Assembly: GCA_027577415.1 (NCBI GenBank)
Contig: JANBQS010000505.1
Span: 1-16,409 of the forward strand
From: Coemansia sp. RSA 922
Taxonomy: Eukaryota > Kickxellomycota > Kickxellomycetes > Kickxellales > Kickxellaceae
Length of the DNA stretch: 16,409 nt
Reading direction: 5' to 3'
In this document: positions 8,517 through 16,333 of the stretch, in pieces
Position numbering within the stretch: the first letter of the stretch is position 1
Layout: each line of letters begins with the position of its first letter
Program-made: the position numbers and the translations under genes
Notes under the pieces: generated by a model
Told to the model about the DNA's origin: nothing
The model's input: only the letters and a program-made list of their open reading frames with translations
Databases searched by the model: none

Positions 8517-9505
8517 ATGAACAATGCTCATCAAGTCCCAGCACTCAGCAAAGTCCAAGAGTATGAAGTGGCACTACGTCTGGCAACTCGGTTAATGAAC
8601 AGCAAAAACCATGTTATTGCTAATCTGGAGTGCACCAATGTCAAGCAGCAGCACATCATCAACCAACAAGGGCAGACACTCATGGAGCGCGACCAAAAAA
8701 TCGACCAACTCGAGCATATGGTACATGGCTAGCAGTGTACTATCAACGCATGCAAACGGGCCAATGCTACACAACGGCGCACAATCGATGAGCAGCAGCA
8801 CGCCCTCGATGAGCAGCGGTACATTATTTCCGAGCTACAGGGAGATATCGACGATCGAGAGCATAAGAGGGCCAGGTTCAACGAGCAAGCCCAAAGGCTG
8901 TCTAAGCTTGAGGGCTTTGCAGGCTGGGCTCCTCGGTTCATGGAGGAACAGTCAACTGGGCCCGCCAGTCTGCATCATTTGCATCTTTTGCGCCATAGTA
9001 GCCTTGGGCCTCAGACATTGTGTCTAGACATGCTCGTGCGGCTTGGACTGGCGAAAGACCCGAAAGCAGTGGTGCTTGGCCCGGTGCTGTGTTACATTCT
9101 GGTAAAACTAGTTGCAATACCACTAGAGCAGATGACAGGCGCAATTATTGACAAGGCATTTCAAATTGGTGAGGGGAATTAGCCTGAGCGATTTCACAGT
9201 GGCCACAAAAGACATTTTTTGTACCCAATACTTTACCAGAGTACAGATGTCAGTTTCTGTCATCTGTCTGACTGCGTACATTCATCACTCAGAACAGAGG
9301 CATCAGGTACTTACAGGAGTCCATGGCCCAGTGCAACAACGCATATGAGTATATACACAAACAACAGGGTGGCAGTGATCCCTCAGACAATATCGTCATG
9401 ATAGTCCTACAAGACGAGAGTACCAATAGCAATATATTCTTGGGGAATGATGATGCACAAGAGCTAATGGCACTCTGTGTGCTTCTTTGCAACTGCAGGC
9501 ATTAG
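8517..9505 (+). CDS. Coiled-coil protein of unknown function with an in-frame TAG and a predicted 3' intron
   Basis: No family is recognised. The ATG at 8517 (GACC before it) opens a frame that stops at TAG 8730-8732 after 71 residues, but the same frame then stays open to 9180. Both sides of the TAG read as one coiled coil: QKIDQLEHM before it, and RRTIDEQQHALDEQRYIISE after it. A segment near 9040-9160 (AVVLGPVLCYILVKLVAIPL) is hydrophobic. Either the TAG is a nonsense mutation or readthrough site, or it lies in an intron 8721-8792 (72 nt; AGs 3 and 6 nt later also keep frame). A strong donor GTGAGG at 9169, a CTGAC at about 9267 and an AG ending at 9299 would join the frame to 9300-9505 in phase 1, adding GIRYLQESMAQCNNAYEYIH onward and ending at TAG 9503-9505. 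Codon use is more AT-rich than in the neighbouring genes. It is either a spliced orphan gene or a recent pseudogene. Confidence 0.45.
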
Positions 9506-10176
9506 CATTAATTAGTGCTTGCTGTTACAAAAGAAACAAAATGTGAATCTGTCAAGAGTAGAAATGTATGAGATAACAGAAAATATTTTTCGCTAAGGAG
9601 TATTTCTAGCCGACGTGCTTGAGGCGCTGCCTTGCCTTTAAATACCCCTTGTACATTACAACATTTGATAGGAAGCATATCACTACAAGTTCTCTAATGA
9701 AAGGCCTTCCTCTGAGTCACGATCAGCGGGATCAGCGCTTGTAGCCTGAGTGTGTGCTTGAGCACTGCACCGCCTAATCTCAACGAATCCTGGAGATATG
9801 AAAACAGCTGACTCAGTGTGGGGGGTTTTTTTGGGTTGAAGGGTGGTGGTGGCCAAAGATCACCTCGGGATTTAGAAATGGAAAAAAAATACTTTACATC
9901 TTGGGCGCGGAGACGGAAGTAAAAAGTAGTGCATGATAATCACATTCTCTATCTCCTCAGATTCATCAGGCATGTCATTTTGATCAAGTAATAATGCTCC
10001 AATACTTGCAGACAGGCTCGAGGTTAGGTGTAAAATGCCAGGACTGTGTTGCAGTCAGAATTGGCAGCTGTACCTGGGAGCTGTAGTCACTTCTGTCAGT
10101 CTGCCTAGGTGCTATTCCTTGGTTCCATCTCTACGGGACAATTATCAGCAGTAGTAGCAAATTGTCAGAGAGATGA
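9506..10176. other. 671-bp non-coding spacer
   Basis: No gene is supported. The region has a G-rich patch at about 9819-9853 (a run of 6 G, then GGG, GGG and GG repeats). It also has a weak tRNA-like stretch at about 9742-9790 (TAGCCTGAGTG, later CGAATCCTGG). It shares the word GAGTGTGTGCTT (9748-9759) with the right-hand SINE-like repeat copy. Confidence 0.45.
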
Positions 10177-10411
10177 CTTTCAATTCGTACACACTTTTCC
10201 TAGGTTGTGTGTGCTTACCGGTCCTTCGACTCCTGCTCGGCTGGTTAGGGTTTGAATCACACTATTCGCTGAACTTGGCTGATAGACATAATATACCTGA
10301 TCAACATATGTGCCTATCAGCGTTTTTTTGTTGTTGCTTAATTTTATTTACATCTCACCATATGGAGGTTTCCAATGGGCATTCAAATATTACACATACA
10401 AGTTACGCATA
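10177..10411 (+). repeat. SINE-like repeat, left copy
   Basis: This is a diverged direct copy of 10487-10741. Shared words in order are TTTCAA, TGTGTGCTT, GACTCCT, GGGTT..., GACATAATAT, CTGATCAAC, CATCTCAC, ATGGAG and ACAAGTTAC. GGTTTGAATCA at 10249-10259 matches a Pol III B box (GGTTCGANNCC) with two changes. A very weak A-box-like TAGGTTGTGTG starts at 10201, 48 nt upstream, close to tRNA spacing. It probably derives from a tRNA-related short interspersed element. The open frame across it is incidental. Confidence 0.55.
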
Positions 10412-10486
10412 TATTGTTTATTAAATAACACGCGAAAGAAAACATGTGGATATAGGCGGTAGGAGCTGATCGTAAGATAGATGTGG

Positions 10487-10741
10487 TTTTCAAGTTGCAC
10501 ATATTTCTAGAGTGTGTGCTTTGATATCCTTTGACTCCTTACCCTGCTGGTCTGGGTTCGGATCCCACTACCTGTCCGGCACTATATTGACTGACATAAT
10601 ATGGTCTGATCAACCATATAAAGTGTTGGTCTGCTTGTCAACGATATTTTTGCCAGTTTCACGAGCATTATTTATTTATTTTTCATCTCACAAAATGGAG
10701 ATTTTCATTCTGCATTTTTGAGCATATACAAGTTACACATA
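10487..10741 (+). repeat. SINE-like repeat, right copy
   Basis: Same family and orientation as 10177-10411, about 75 bp downstream of it. GGTTCGGATCC at 10555-10565 is a near-perfect B box, and GGG/CCC around it can form a T-arm-like stem. The A-box position is at about 10508. A motif like CAAGTTRCRCATA is present at both ends of this copy (10491 and 10729). No long poly-A tail or clear target-site duplication is seen, so the copy is old or the family is of another kind. Confidence 0.58.
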
Positions 10742-10880
10742 CCTTATTTCCAGGTGAGGTTGCCAAGAATTGTGCCTACTCCAACATCTCATTTTTTATG
10801 AGGTTAATAGAGTTACGCAGCTGTTGTTCTGTTATTAAAGCTGATTTGAAGTATCGCTCATGATATAAATAAAAATAATT

Positions 10881-11614
10881 TTAGGTGCGCCGCGTATTCA
10901 TTGGGCGCTTGTACTGCCGCTGGAGGTCAAGAACCAGAGCCCTAATCCTCCGCATCATACAGTGCGGATACTCTATATCCTCTACGGTAACCAGCCAAAA
11001 GCCCCTAGGCAATCCCGCTCGCTCCATGATCTCCGACTCCATTTTCAAGCGATCCTCACGCGAGCGACCTGTACCCACATCACAAACACACTCCCTGCTG
11101 TTCCCGCCGCCCCGTAGCGTTGGCTCAGTGGAGGGCGAATAAAAATCGGACTTGTACACCGACATGAAGGGACTGCGGAACCCCGAGAAAGAAGATGTAC
11201 CAAACTTGGGCATCAACAAGTCGCTAGCCAAAGCACGACCAGGCGAAGACACTGTGGCAGATAATGACCGCGTAGTCTGATGCGAATCGCTGGGTACAAG
11301 GTCGCGGGCTCTGTTTAGTTTCTGGTAAACATCATCCCTTTTGGGGTGGGGGCTGGAATCGGCGAGCACAGTCGATGCTTTGCAACCAAGCGAGTGTGTA
11401 GATGGTTGATATAGCGTCTAGCCAGTTGCTCAGCAATAGCCAAAACGTAAATACCACAGTCAATGTAGTTATTCTGCTGTGGGGTCAGCAAGCTTTGTAG
11501 TTTCTTGATTTTTTTACAGTAGACAACAAAAGTGGGGACACTTGAATGTGTATGCTGGGAATGCGCTACTGCGAGTGAACTTTCACGCTCTAGGTTGTAT
11601 TTTCGGCGCCGCAT
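10881..11614 (-). pseudogene. Ulp1/SENP-type cysteine protease (C48) fragment, catalytic His/Asp half missing
   Basis: On the - strand, LTPQQNNYIDCGIYVLAIAE (from an ATG at 11614) is the active-site block of SUMO/NEDD8 isopeptidases. C53 is the nucleophile, with the oxyanion Gln Q47 six residues before it, as in Ulp1. A second frame down to the TAA at 10883-10881 ends with MMRRIRALVLDLQRQYKR, like the last helix of Ulp1/SENP proteins. Removing 11386-11322 (65 nt, GTTGCA ... TTTACCAG) would join the two frames in phase 0 to about 222 residues. The donor is weak, and a frameshift is equally possible. A Ser-rich stretch of about 80 residues separates the two conserved parts. The catalytic His and Asp should lie about 50-70 residues before the Cys, where only a short unrelated N-terminus is found, and no HW or H-D motif appears in the 328 bp upstream. 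I read it as a 5'-truncated relic; a gene with an unusual upstream exon is less likely. Confidence 0.6.
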
Positions 11615-11942
11615 ACTGCGCTAGCATCCAATTTGGCGGCTATATTTGCACATTCTTACCCAGCATTCCCTTTTTTTTCTTACATCCCTCCATTCTCCCG
11701 TTGCTGAGCGCGGCGAGCTCGGGTCGTGTCTGATAGGGAGCGGGTAAGCGAGCGCAGTCCTGTCCTTTTTATTTTTGTAAACTTGCTTTCTTCATACTAG
11801 ATTAGTTTTTTTTATATTTGTTTTATCGTACGTGTCCAGAGAGATTCGGTTGTAGCGTGAATAATAGTGTTATTTCTTTTTTCGGTCTCATTATCCCGTC
11901 CAGGCTCCTATAGGACTTGGCTTTATATATACGCTACACAGA
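11615..11942. other. 328-bp spacer between the divergent protease genes
   Basis: T-rich, with no coding signal. On the - strand it lacks the missing half of the C48 domain. On the + strand it ends in a TATA-like element next to the first aspartic protease. Confidence 0.5.
11922..11931 (+). promoter_or_regulatory. TATA-like element close to the aspartic protease ATG
   Basis: TTTATATATA at 11922-11931 ends only 11 bases before the ATG at 11943. If it acts as a TATA box with initiation 30 or more bases downstream, transcripts would begin after 11943. Translation would then start at the next ATG, 11997 (codon 19). That shorter start puts the hydrophobic signal peptide right at the N-terminus. 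Confidence 0.4.
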
Positions 11943-13478
11943 ATGGCGGCAGGTCGCCATAGAGCGCATGGCAAGGGCGGCGGGCTGAGAGCATCAATGC
12001 TGGTGCCGCTATTTTTCCTTTTACTCGCGCCGGCCATCGTCGCAGCGTCGTCATCTGAGCCGAAAAAGAGCGGTCGCGTCGTCTCCATTCCACTCCAGCG
12101 GTCGTTTAACCGAAACAGCAATATTCTCGTAGCTCGGCGTAATGCTCGCTCGGTTCTAGAAAAGAAGAGCAAGGCGTTGATGCAGCTAGCGCCCGATGTC
12201 GATTTTGACGAAAACAGCCACGACGTCGAGCCCGATTTCGGCCAAGTCCGCTTGACTGACGCCACAGACACTTACTACTACGGTGTGATATCGGTCGGTA
12301 CGCCTAGTCAGAACTTTACCGTGACCTTTGACACCGGTTCTGCTAATATGTGGATCCCCGGAGTCCGGTGTACATCAAAGGCGTGTCTGCAGCATAACCG
12401 CTATGACCACGATCTCTCGACTACTTACCAGCCGCTCAATGGCCAGTTTGCTATCCAGTACGGTACAGGCGAGGTTCGCGGCTTCACCAGCCAGGACACT
12501 GTCAAGGTTGGCGGTATTACTATCAAGGACCAACCGTTTGCCGAGACCACCAGCGAGGACGAGGTCTTTGAGCTACCTGACACCGAGTTTGACGGCTTGT
12601 TTGGCTTGGCCTTCAAGTCGCTCTCGTCGGGCGGCCTTGTCCCACCCATGGTCAAGATGATCGAAGAGTCGCTCGTCGACGAGCCAGTGTTTGCATTTGC
12701 GCTATCGCAAGGCCACCGCTCGTTTGGGGAGTTGTTGCTGGGTGGCTACAACGAGTTGCACTACAAGGGCGAGCTCAGATGGATGCGCGTCGCTCGAGCC
12801 AAGTACTGGCAGGTTACCATGGAGGGCGTGTGGTACGGAAACAGCAAGCTCAACCTTCTTTCGCTGGGCAAGGACCAGGACGTTGCTAAAATGCCTCTGG
12901 ACTTTATCATGTCCGCACTTTCCGACAACGTCCCTGTCGTCAGTAACCGGGAGCAGGCCAAGATTATCGAAGGTGAGGATAAGGTCAAGGCAAAGCTGAA
13001 GAAGAAGGCCAAGGGCTCGGACCCAGATGGTGACCTTGATAACAAGCGCCGGCATCCGCCAGTTGACAAGTCGCCGAGGCTCAAAAAGCTCCTACCGGCT
13101 GGCAATGACACTAGTCCCGAGACCTCGGCTATCATGGATACTGGCACTTCGTTCCTTCTCGGTGATCCGAGCACGATTCAGTTGATTAGTCGTATCATTG
13201 GCGCTGACTTTAGAACTGGCGACATGTCCTGCGCTCGCTTGCACGACCTGAAATCATTCTGGATATCGCTCGGCGGATACAAGTTTGAGGTGGCGCCAGA
13301 GCACTACGTATACCGCGATCCTGAGAAAAAAACGTGCAGCTCTGCTTGGGTTCCCTCGTATGACAGCCCGTTCTGGGTGCTGGGCGACTCATTCCTACGC
13401 GCATACTATGCCGTCTTTGACATGAAGGACAAAAAGGTCGGACTAGCGCCTATAAACATGCCGCTCCGTCACTTTTAG
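11943..13478 (+). CDS. Secreted pepsin-like aspartic protease (A1) with lysine-rich insertion
   Basis: This is a 511-residue secreted or vacuolar endopeptidase precursor. Residues about 19-36 (MLVPLFFLLLAPAIVAAS) form a signal peptide, which becomes N-terminal if translation starts at 11997. A basic propeptide (about 40-105) contains the dibasic sites ARRNAR and LEKKSK. The mature core starts near TDTYYYGVISVG. Catalytic motifs are FDTGSANMW (D130) and IMDTGTSF (D399), with flap Tyr Y173 in QYGTG. Likely disulfides are C143-C148 and C430-C465. Potential N-glycosylation sites are N124 and N388. Between WYG (297-299) and D399 there are about 65 residues more than in the neighbouring paralog, including a Lys/Arg-rich run at about 348-384 with several dibasic sites. 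No GPI signal or C-terminal membrane anchor is seen. No introns. Family assignment is secure; the substrate is unknown. Confidence 0.94.
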   Translation: MAAGRHRAHGKGGGLRASMLVPLFFLLLAPAIVAASSSEPKKSGRVVSIPLQRSFNRNSNILVARRNARSVLEKKSKALMQLAPDVDFDENSHDVEPDFGQVRLTDATDTYYYGVISVGTPSQNFTVTFDTGSANMWIPGVRCTSKACLQHNRYDHDLSTTYQPLNGQFAIQYGTGEVRGFTSQDTVKVGGITIKDQPFAETTSEDEVFELPDTEFDGLFGLAFKSLSSGGLVPPMVKMIEESLVDEPVFAFALSQGHRSFGELLLGGYNELHYKGELRWMRVARAKYWQVTMEGVWYGNSKLNLLSLGKDQDVAKMPLDFIMSALSDNVPVVSNREQAKIIEGEDKVKAKLKKKAKGSDPDGDLDNKRRHPPVDKSPRLKKLLPAGNDTSPETSAIMDTGTSFLLGDPSTIQLISRIIGADFRTGDMSCARLHDLKSFWISLGGYKFEVAPEHYVYRDPEKKTCSSAWVPSYDSPFWVLGDSFLRAYYAVFDMKDKKVGLAPINMPLRHF

Positions 13479-14281
13479 ACTCTGTCTCTACCTATGCTTA
13501 ATTTTTCAATAATACAGCTTGATCCTCAGAAAACATGCTGAGCAAGTTACAACGTCACGCATATCTCCCCCGCAATTTTAAAATTGCGGGGGAGATATTC
13601 TCGGTTACACATTTCTTTTTTTGACAAAAAGCCAACATGCCCAAGATTAAGTGACAGCATGGGAAAAGAAGGAACATTTTAGTGGGGGAAAAAATTCGCA
13701 ACATACACTTAAACGAAGTAAAAATCCCATGCGATATCAGTATTTATTACTCAAGAACAGCAGCATGGTTCTCGATTAAAAGCATACCCCCTTTTCTTTG
13801 AAATAACATAGCGTGCGAGTGATGAACAGCGCTGGCTTGCCATTTTGCGCATGCGTCGAAAAAAGCATCCACTAGTCTTGAAAAATCATGGATCCGCGTG
13901 TCTCCTTCACTTCCTATACACTGGTTCTCCTCAGTACTTTGCAGATTTCACCACCCCTCGTTGTTCATTTCAGTAGTTGCTAACAAGCCACGACAGCTAG
14001 CACTAGTATATACTGTAGCAATCATAGTGTATTTTTAAAACGTCCATGCTGTAGAAAGTGCCATGCGACATTGCTTTGAGGCTATATCTTTATATTGTTG
14101 ACGTACGCTTGTACTTTTCTCATCGGACTGGTCGCTATACCACCATTCCTCTCCTCTTTCATATCTAGTTCCGATATATTCTATATCTTTGGTACACTGC
14201 ACCTGCCACTCTTCTAGTCTTGCCTTGTATTTGACTCCCTCTGGAAGGTTGCCCCCCCCCTAAAAAAAACGACAACACCCC
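13479..14281. other. 803-bp spacer between the two aspartic proteases
   Basis: No gene is seen. It holds AATAAT near 13508 (possible polyadenylation signal), the 38-bp palindrome at 13561-13598, and AT-rich sequence with ATATATTCTATATC at about 14174-14187 as a possible TATA region for the second protease. A run of 9 C at 14252-14260 followed by 8 A lies just upstream of the ATG at 14282. Confidence 0.5.
13561..13598. repeat. Perfect 38-bp palindrome in the 3' flank of the first protease
   Basis: The left arm ATATCTCCCCCGCAATTTT (13561-13579) is exactly the reverse complement of 13580-13598, with no spacer. The flanking bases 13560 (C) and 13599 (T) do not pair, so the symmetry ends there. 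It begins 82 bp after the stop at 13478, so it is probably within the 3' UTR or just beyond it. As RNA it could form a long hairpin with a small loop at TTTTAAAA; as DNA it could extrude a cruciform or be a minimal palindromic insertion. No clear target-site duplication is visible. Confidence 0.95.
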
Positions 14282-15598
14282 ATGAAGCTCGTCACCGTAG
14301 CATTGCTCGCGCTCATGCGCTCAGTCGTTTGCGCGACAATCAACATTCCTGTCGATGGCGCGTCAGCAGATGTACTTCAAGACAGTATGGTAGAGGGCGA
14401 GCACGTCGGGAAAGGGTCAAACATGCACCTGCCAATCACTCCCGATGACGTGCAAGGATCGTTCAAGGTGCCGCTATACTTGAAAAACGGACTGGATCCC
14501 GAGTCGCGGCGCAAAGACCGTCTAGAGCGTTCACGCAAAATGAAGAACCTAGCCGAAAGTTCACTCAACAACATCGCGCCACTAACAAACGTCCGAGACT
14601 ACTACTACTACGGCTACATTGGCGTCGGCAATCCACCACAAAAGTTCTCCGTCATTTTCGATACCGGTTCTTCTAACATTTGGGTTCCCGGAGAAGCTTG
14701 TCGTTCGTCGGCGTGTGTTGCGCATCGGAGATTCAGTAAAGATCGGTCGTCTACTTTTTTGCCCAAGAGTCAGAAAATTGAAATTCAATATGGCACTGGA
14801 TTTATCGCCGGCGAAATTGGCTTGGATACTGTGCAAGTATCGAGTGCTGTGGTTTTGCGTAATCAGTCATTTGCGTTGACTAGTTTGGAGGACAAGACTT
14901 TTGACTTGCCACGTAGCCAGTTTGACGGTCTCTTTGGCCTCGGGTTTACCGGTGGTGCTGAGGGCGGTGTTGAGGCGCCGGTCGATACTATGTTGCGGGA
15001 AAACATCTTGCAAGAACCCTTGTTCGCCGTCAAACTCTACAGCAGCAGCAATAAAGGCAACGGCGAGATCACCTTCGGCTCTTACGACAAGAACTACAGC
15101 GACAAACTGAGCTGGCTGGACGTCTACGGCGACTACTTTTGGGCTACTACAATGGAGGGTATTTTCTATGGCGACGAGTCTATCAACTATCTCTATGGCG
15201 CTGACAAGATCAATAACCTCACTAGCTCGATGTCACCACAGGAAAAGGCTCGTGCTAGCCGTAAGGCACTGTTGGATACTGGCAGCTCACTGATATATGG
15301 CGATCCGTTCTCATTGGCCGCTATGAGCATCCGTATTGGTGCTGACCCGACGTCAGGCGAAATCCCATGCTCAGCTCTTGCCTCGCTCAAGCCCTTCCAC
15401 TTTGTGCTGGGCGGCAAGCCGTTTACTATGCAACCCAACGAGTACATCTACCATGACGAGGCTAGTGGCACCTGCGAGGTCCAGTGGATGCCCGTTAGCG
15501 AGTATCTGTGGGTCATGGGTATTCCGTTCTTGCAGTCGCACTACTCGGTCTACAATATCAAGGACCGCAAGATTGGCTTGGCTAGAGCTGCAAACTAG
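14282..15598 (+). CDS. Secreted pepsin-like aspartic protease (A1), second copy
   Basis: This is a 438-residue precursor, intronless, starting at the ATG at 14282. Residues 1-17 are a typical signal peptide (MKLVTVALLALMRSVVC). The propeptide runs to about 104 and includes the basic stretch ESRRKDRLERSRK. The core begins RDYYYYGYIGVGNPPQ. Catalytic Asp residues are D127 (FDTGSSN) and D332 (LLDTGSS), and the flap Tyr is Y170 (QYGTG). Likely disulfides are C140-C145 and C363-C398. Potential N-glycosylation sites are N194, N271 and N312. The fold matches the protease at 11943 throughout, including EDKTFDLPRSQFDGLFGLGF and TTMEGIFYG, but it lacks the lysine-rich insertion. The pair therefore looks like a tandem duplication. 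No GPI signal is seen. It is likely active as an extracellular or vacuolar protease. Confidence 0.95.
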   Translation: MKLVTVALLALMRSVVCATINIPVDGASADVLQDSMVEGEHVGKGSNMHLPITPDDVQGSFKVPLYLKNGLDPESRRKDRLERSRKMKNLAESSLNNIAPLTNVRDYYYYGYIGVGNPPQKFSVIFDTGSSNIWVPGEACRSSACVAHRRFSKDRSSTFLPKSQKIEIQYGTGFIAGEIGLDTVQVSSAVVLRNQSFALTSLEDKTFDLPRSQFDGLFGLGFTGGAEGGVEAPVDTMLRENILQEPLFAVKLYSSSNKGNGEITFGSYDKNYSDKLSWLDVYGDYFWATTMEGIFYGDESINYLYGADKINNLTSSMSPQEKARASRKALLDTGSSLIYGDPFSLAAMSIRIGADPTSGEIPCSALASLKPFHFVLGGKPFTMQPNEYIYHDEASGTCEVQWMPVSEYLWVMGIPFLQSHYSVYNIKDRKIGLARAAN

Positions 15599-16333
15599 CT
15601 TGTAGGATGCATTAGTACATATATCGTATTTAAAGAGTTTTTTTGTTACTTTTGTCTATTGATTGGTTTATTATTGCCTCTTTTGAACCGGCTACACATG
15701 TAAAAGTAAACAAAATATGGATAAAAGAAAAGACTTGTTCATGTCGAAACGTTTTTTTGGAAACACCTTGAGGATCAGACGTTCTCGATATTGGCCTCTA
15801 CAGAAATCATAGAAATAGAATAATACGAATGTAAAGTTGCTCAAGGAGCCCAGTGGTGTGTATCAGCAAAAGAGAAAATCAATTGACTCGGTGCAGCGGC
15901 GATAAAGGTATCACAGTCAACACGCGGCTACTAGCACGAGTTGGTGGCGCAGACCGGCAGTAATGAGCAAAGAAACGGAGGACAGTAGCAGCAGCAGTAG
16001 CGTTTCCGCCGCTTCAGACGTCAGGGCGCAGGCGAGCGGTGCGGGGGGAGAGAGGGAGATACGCGTTAGCGATAACCACCATGTTCCAAAAAAAGAGCCC
16101 AATCTCGACACATCTCTTATATCGGCCCATGTACACAACTGCCTGCGCCCACGTCAAAAGTAGAAACAGAGACATATGGACAAGAAGCGAAAGGAGGAGA
16201 AATATGGAGGAGAAAGAACGAGCGGGATAATAAGAGAGGAAGCTCGAATATATAAATAATAGCGTGTACTCCAGATAAAGGAGCACATAATAGCTGTTGT
16301 GTACATAAATAGAAGGGCGATATAGTCGGCTAA
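15599..16333. other. 735-bp spacer between convergent gene ends
   Basis: AT-rich, with no supported gene. A short + strand frame at 15963-16163 starts with an ATG and is Ser-rich because of an AGC repeat (about 15984-16002). It shows no motif and sits where two 3' ends converge, so it is not called. The purine-rich tract at about 16150-16260 has no coding signal. Confidence 0.45.

Noticed and set aside
9819..9853. G-quadruplex candidate
   Set aside because: There are only three separate runs of three or more G plus GG repeats, so it falls short of the usual four-tract pattern.
10505..10570. Functional tRNA gene
   Set aside because: The B box is good, but the A box is poor and neither an anticodon arm nor an acceptor stem can be paired; a tRNA-derived repeat explains it better.
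10173..10721. Two short + strand open frames of 83 and 69 codons
   Set aside because: They lie inside the two repeat copies and their similarity reflects the DNA repeat, not a conserved protein; frames and gaps do not match coding evolution.
15963..16163. 66-codon Ser-rich + strand open frame
   Set aside because: The Ser run comes from an AGC repeat, there is no motif, and it lies between converging 3' ends with no promoter signal.
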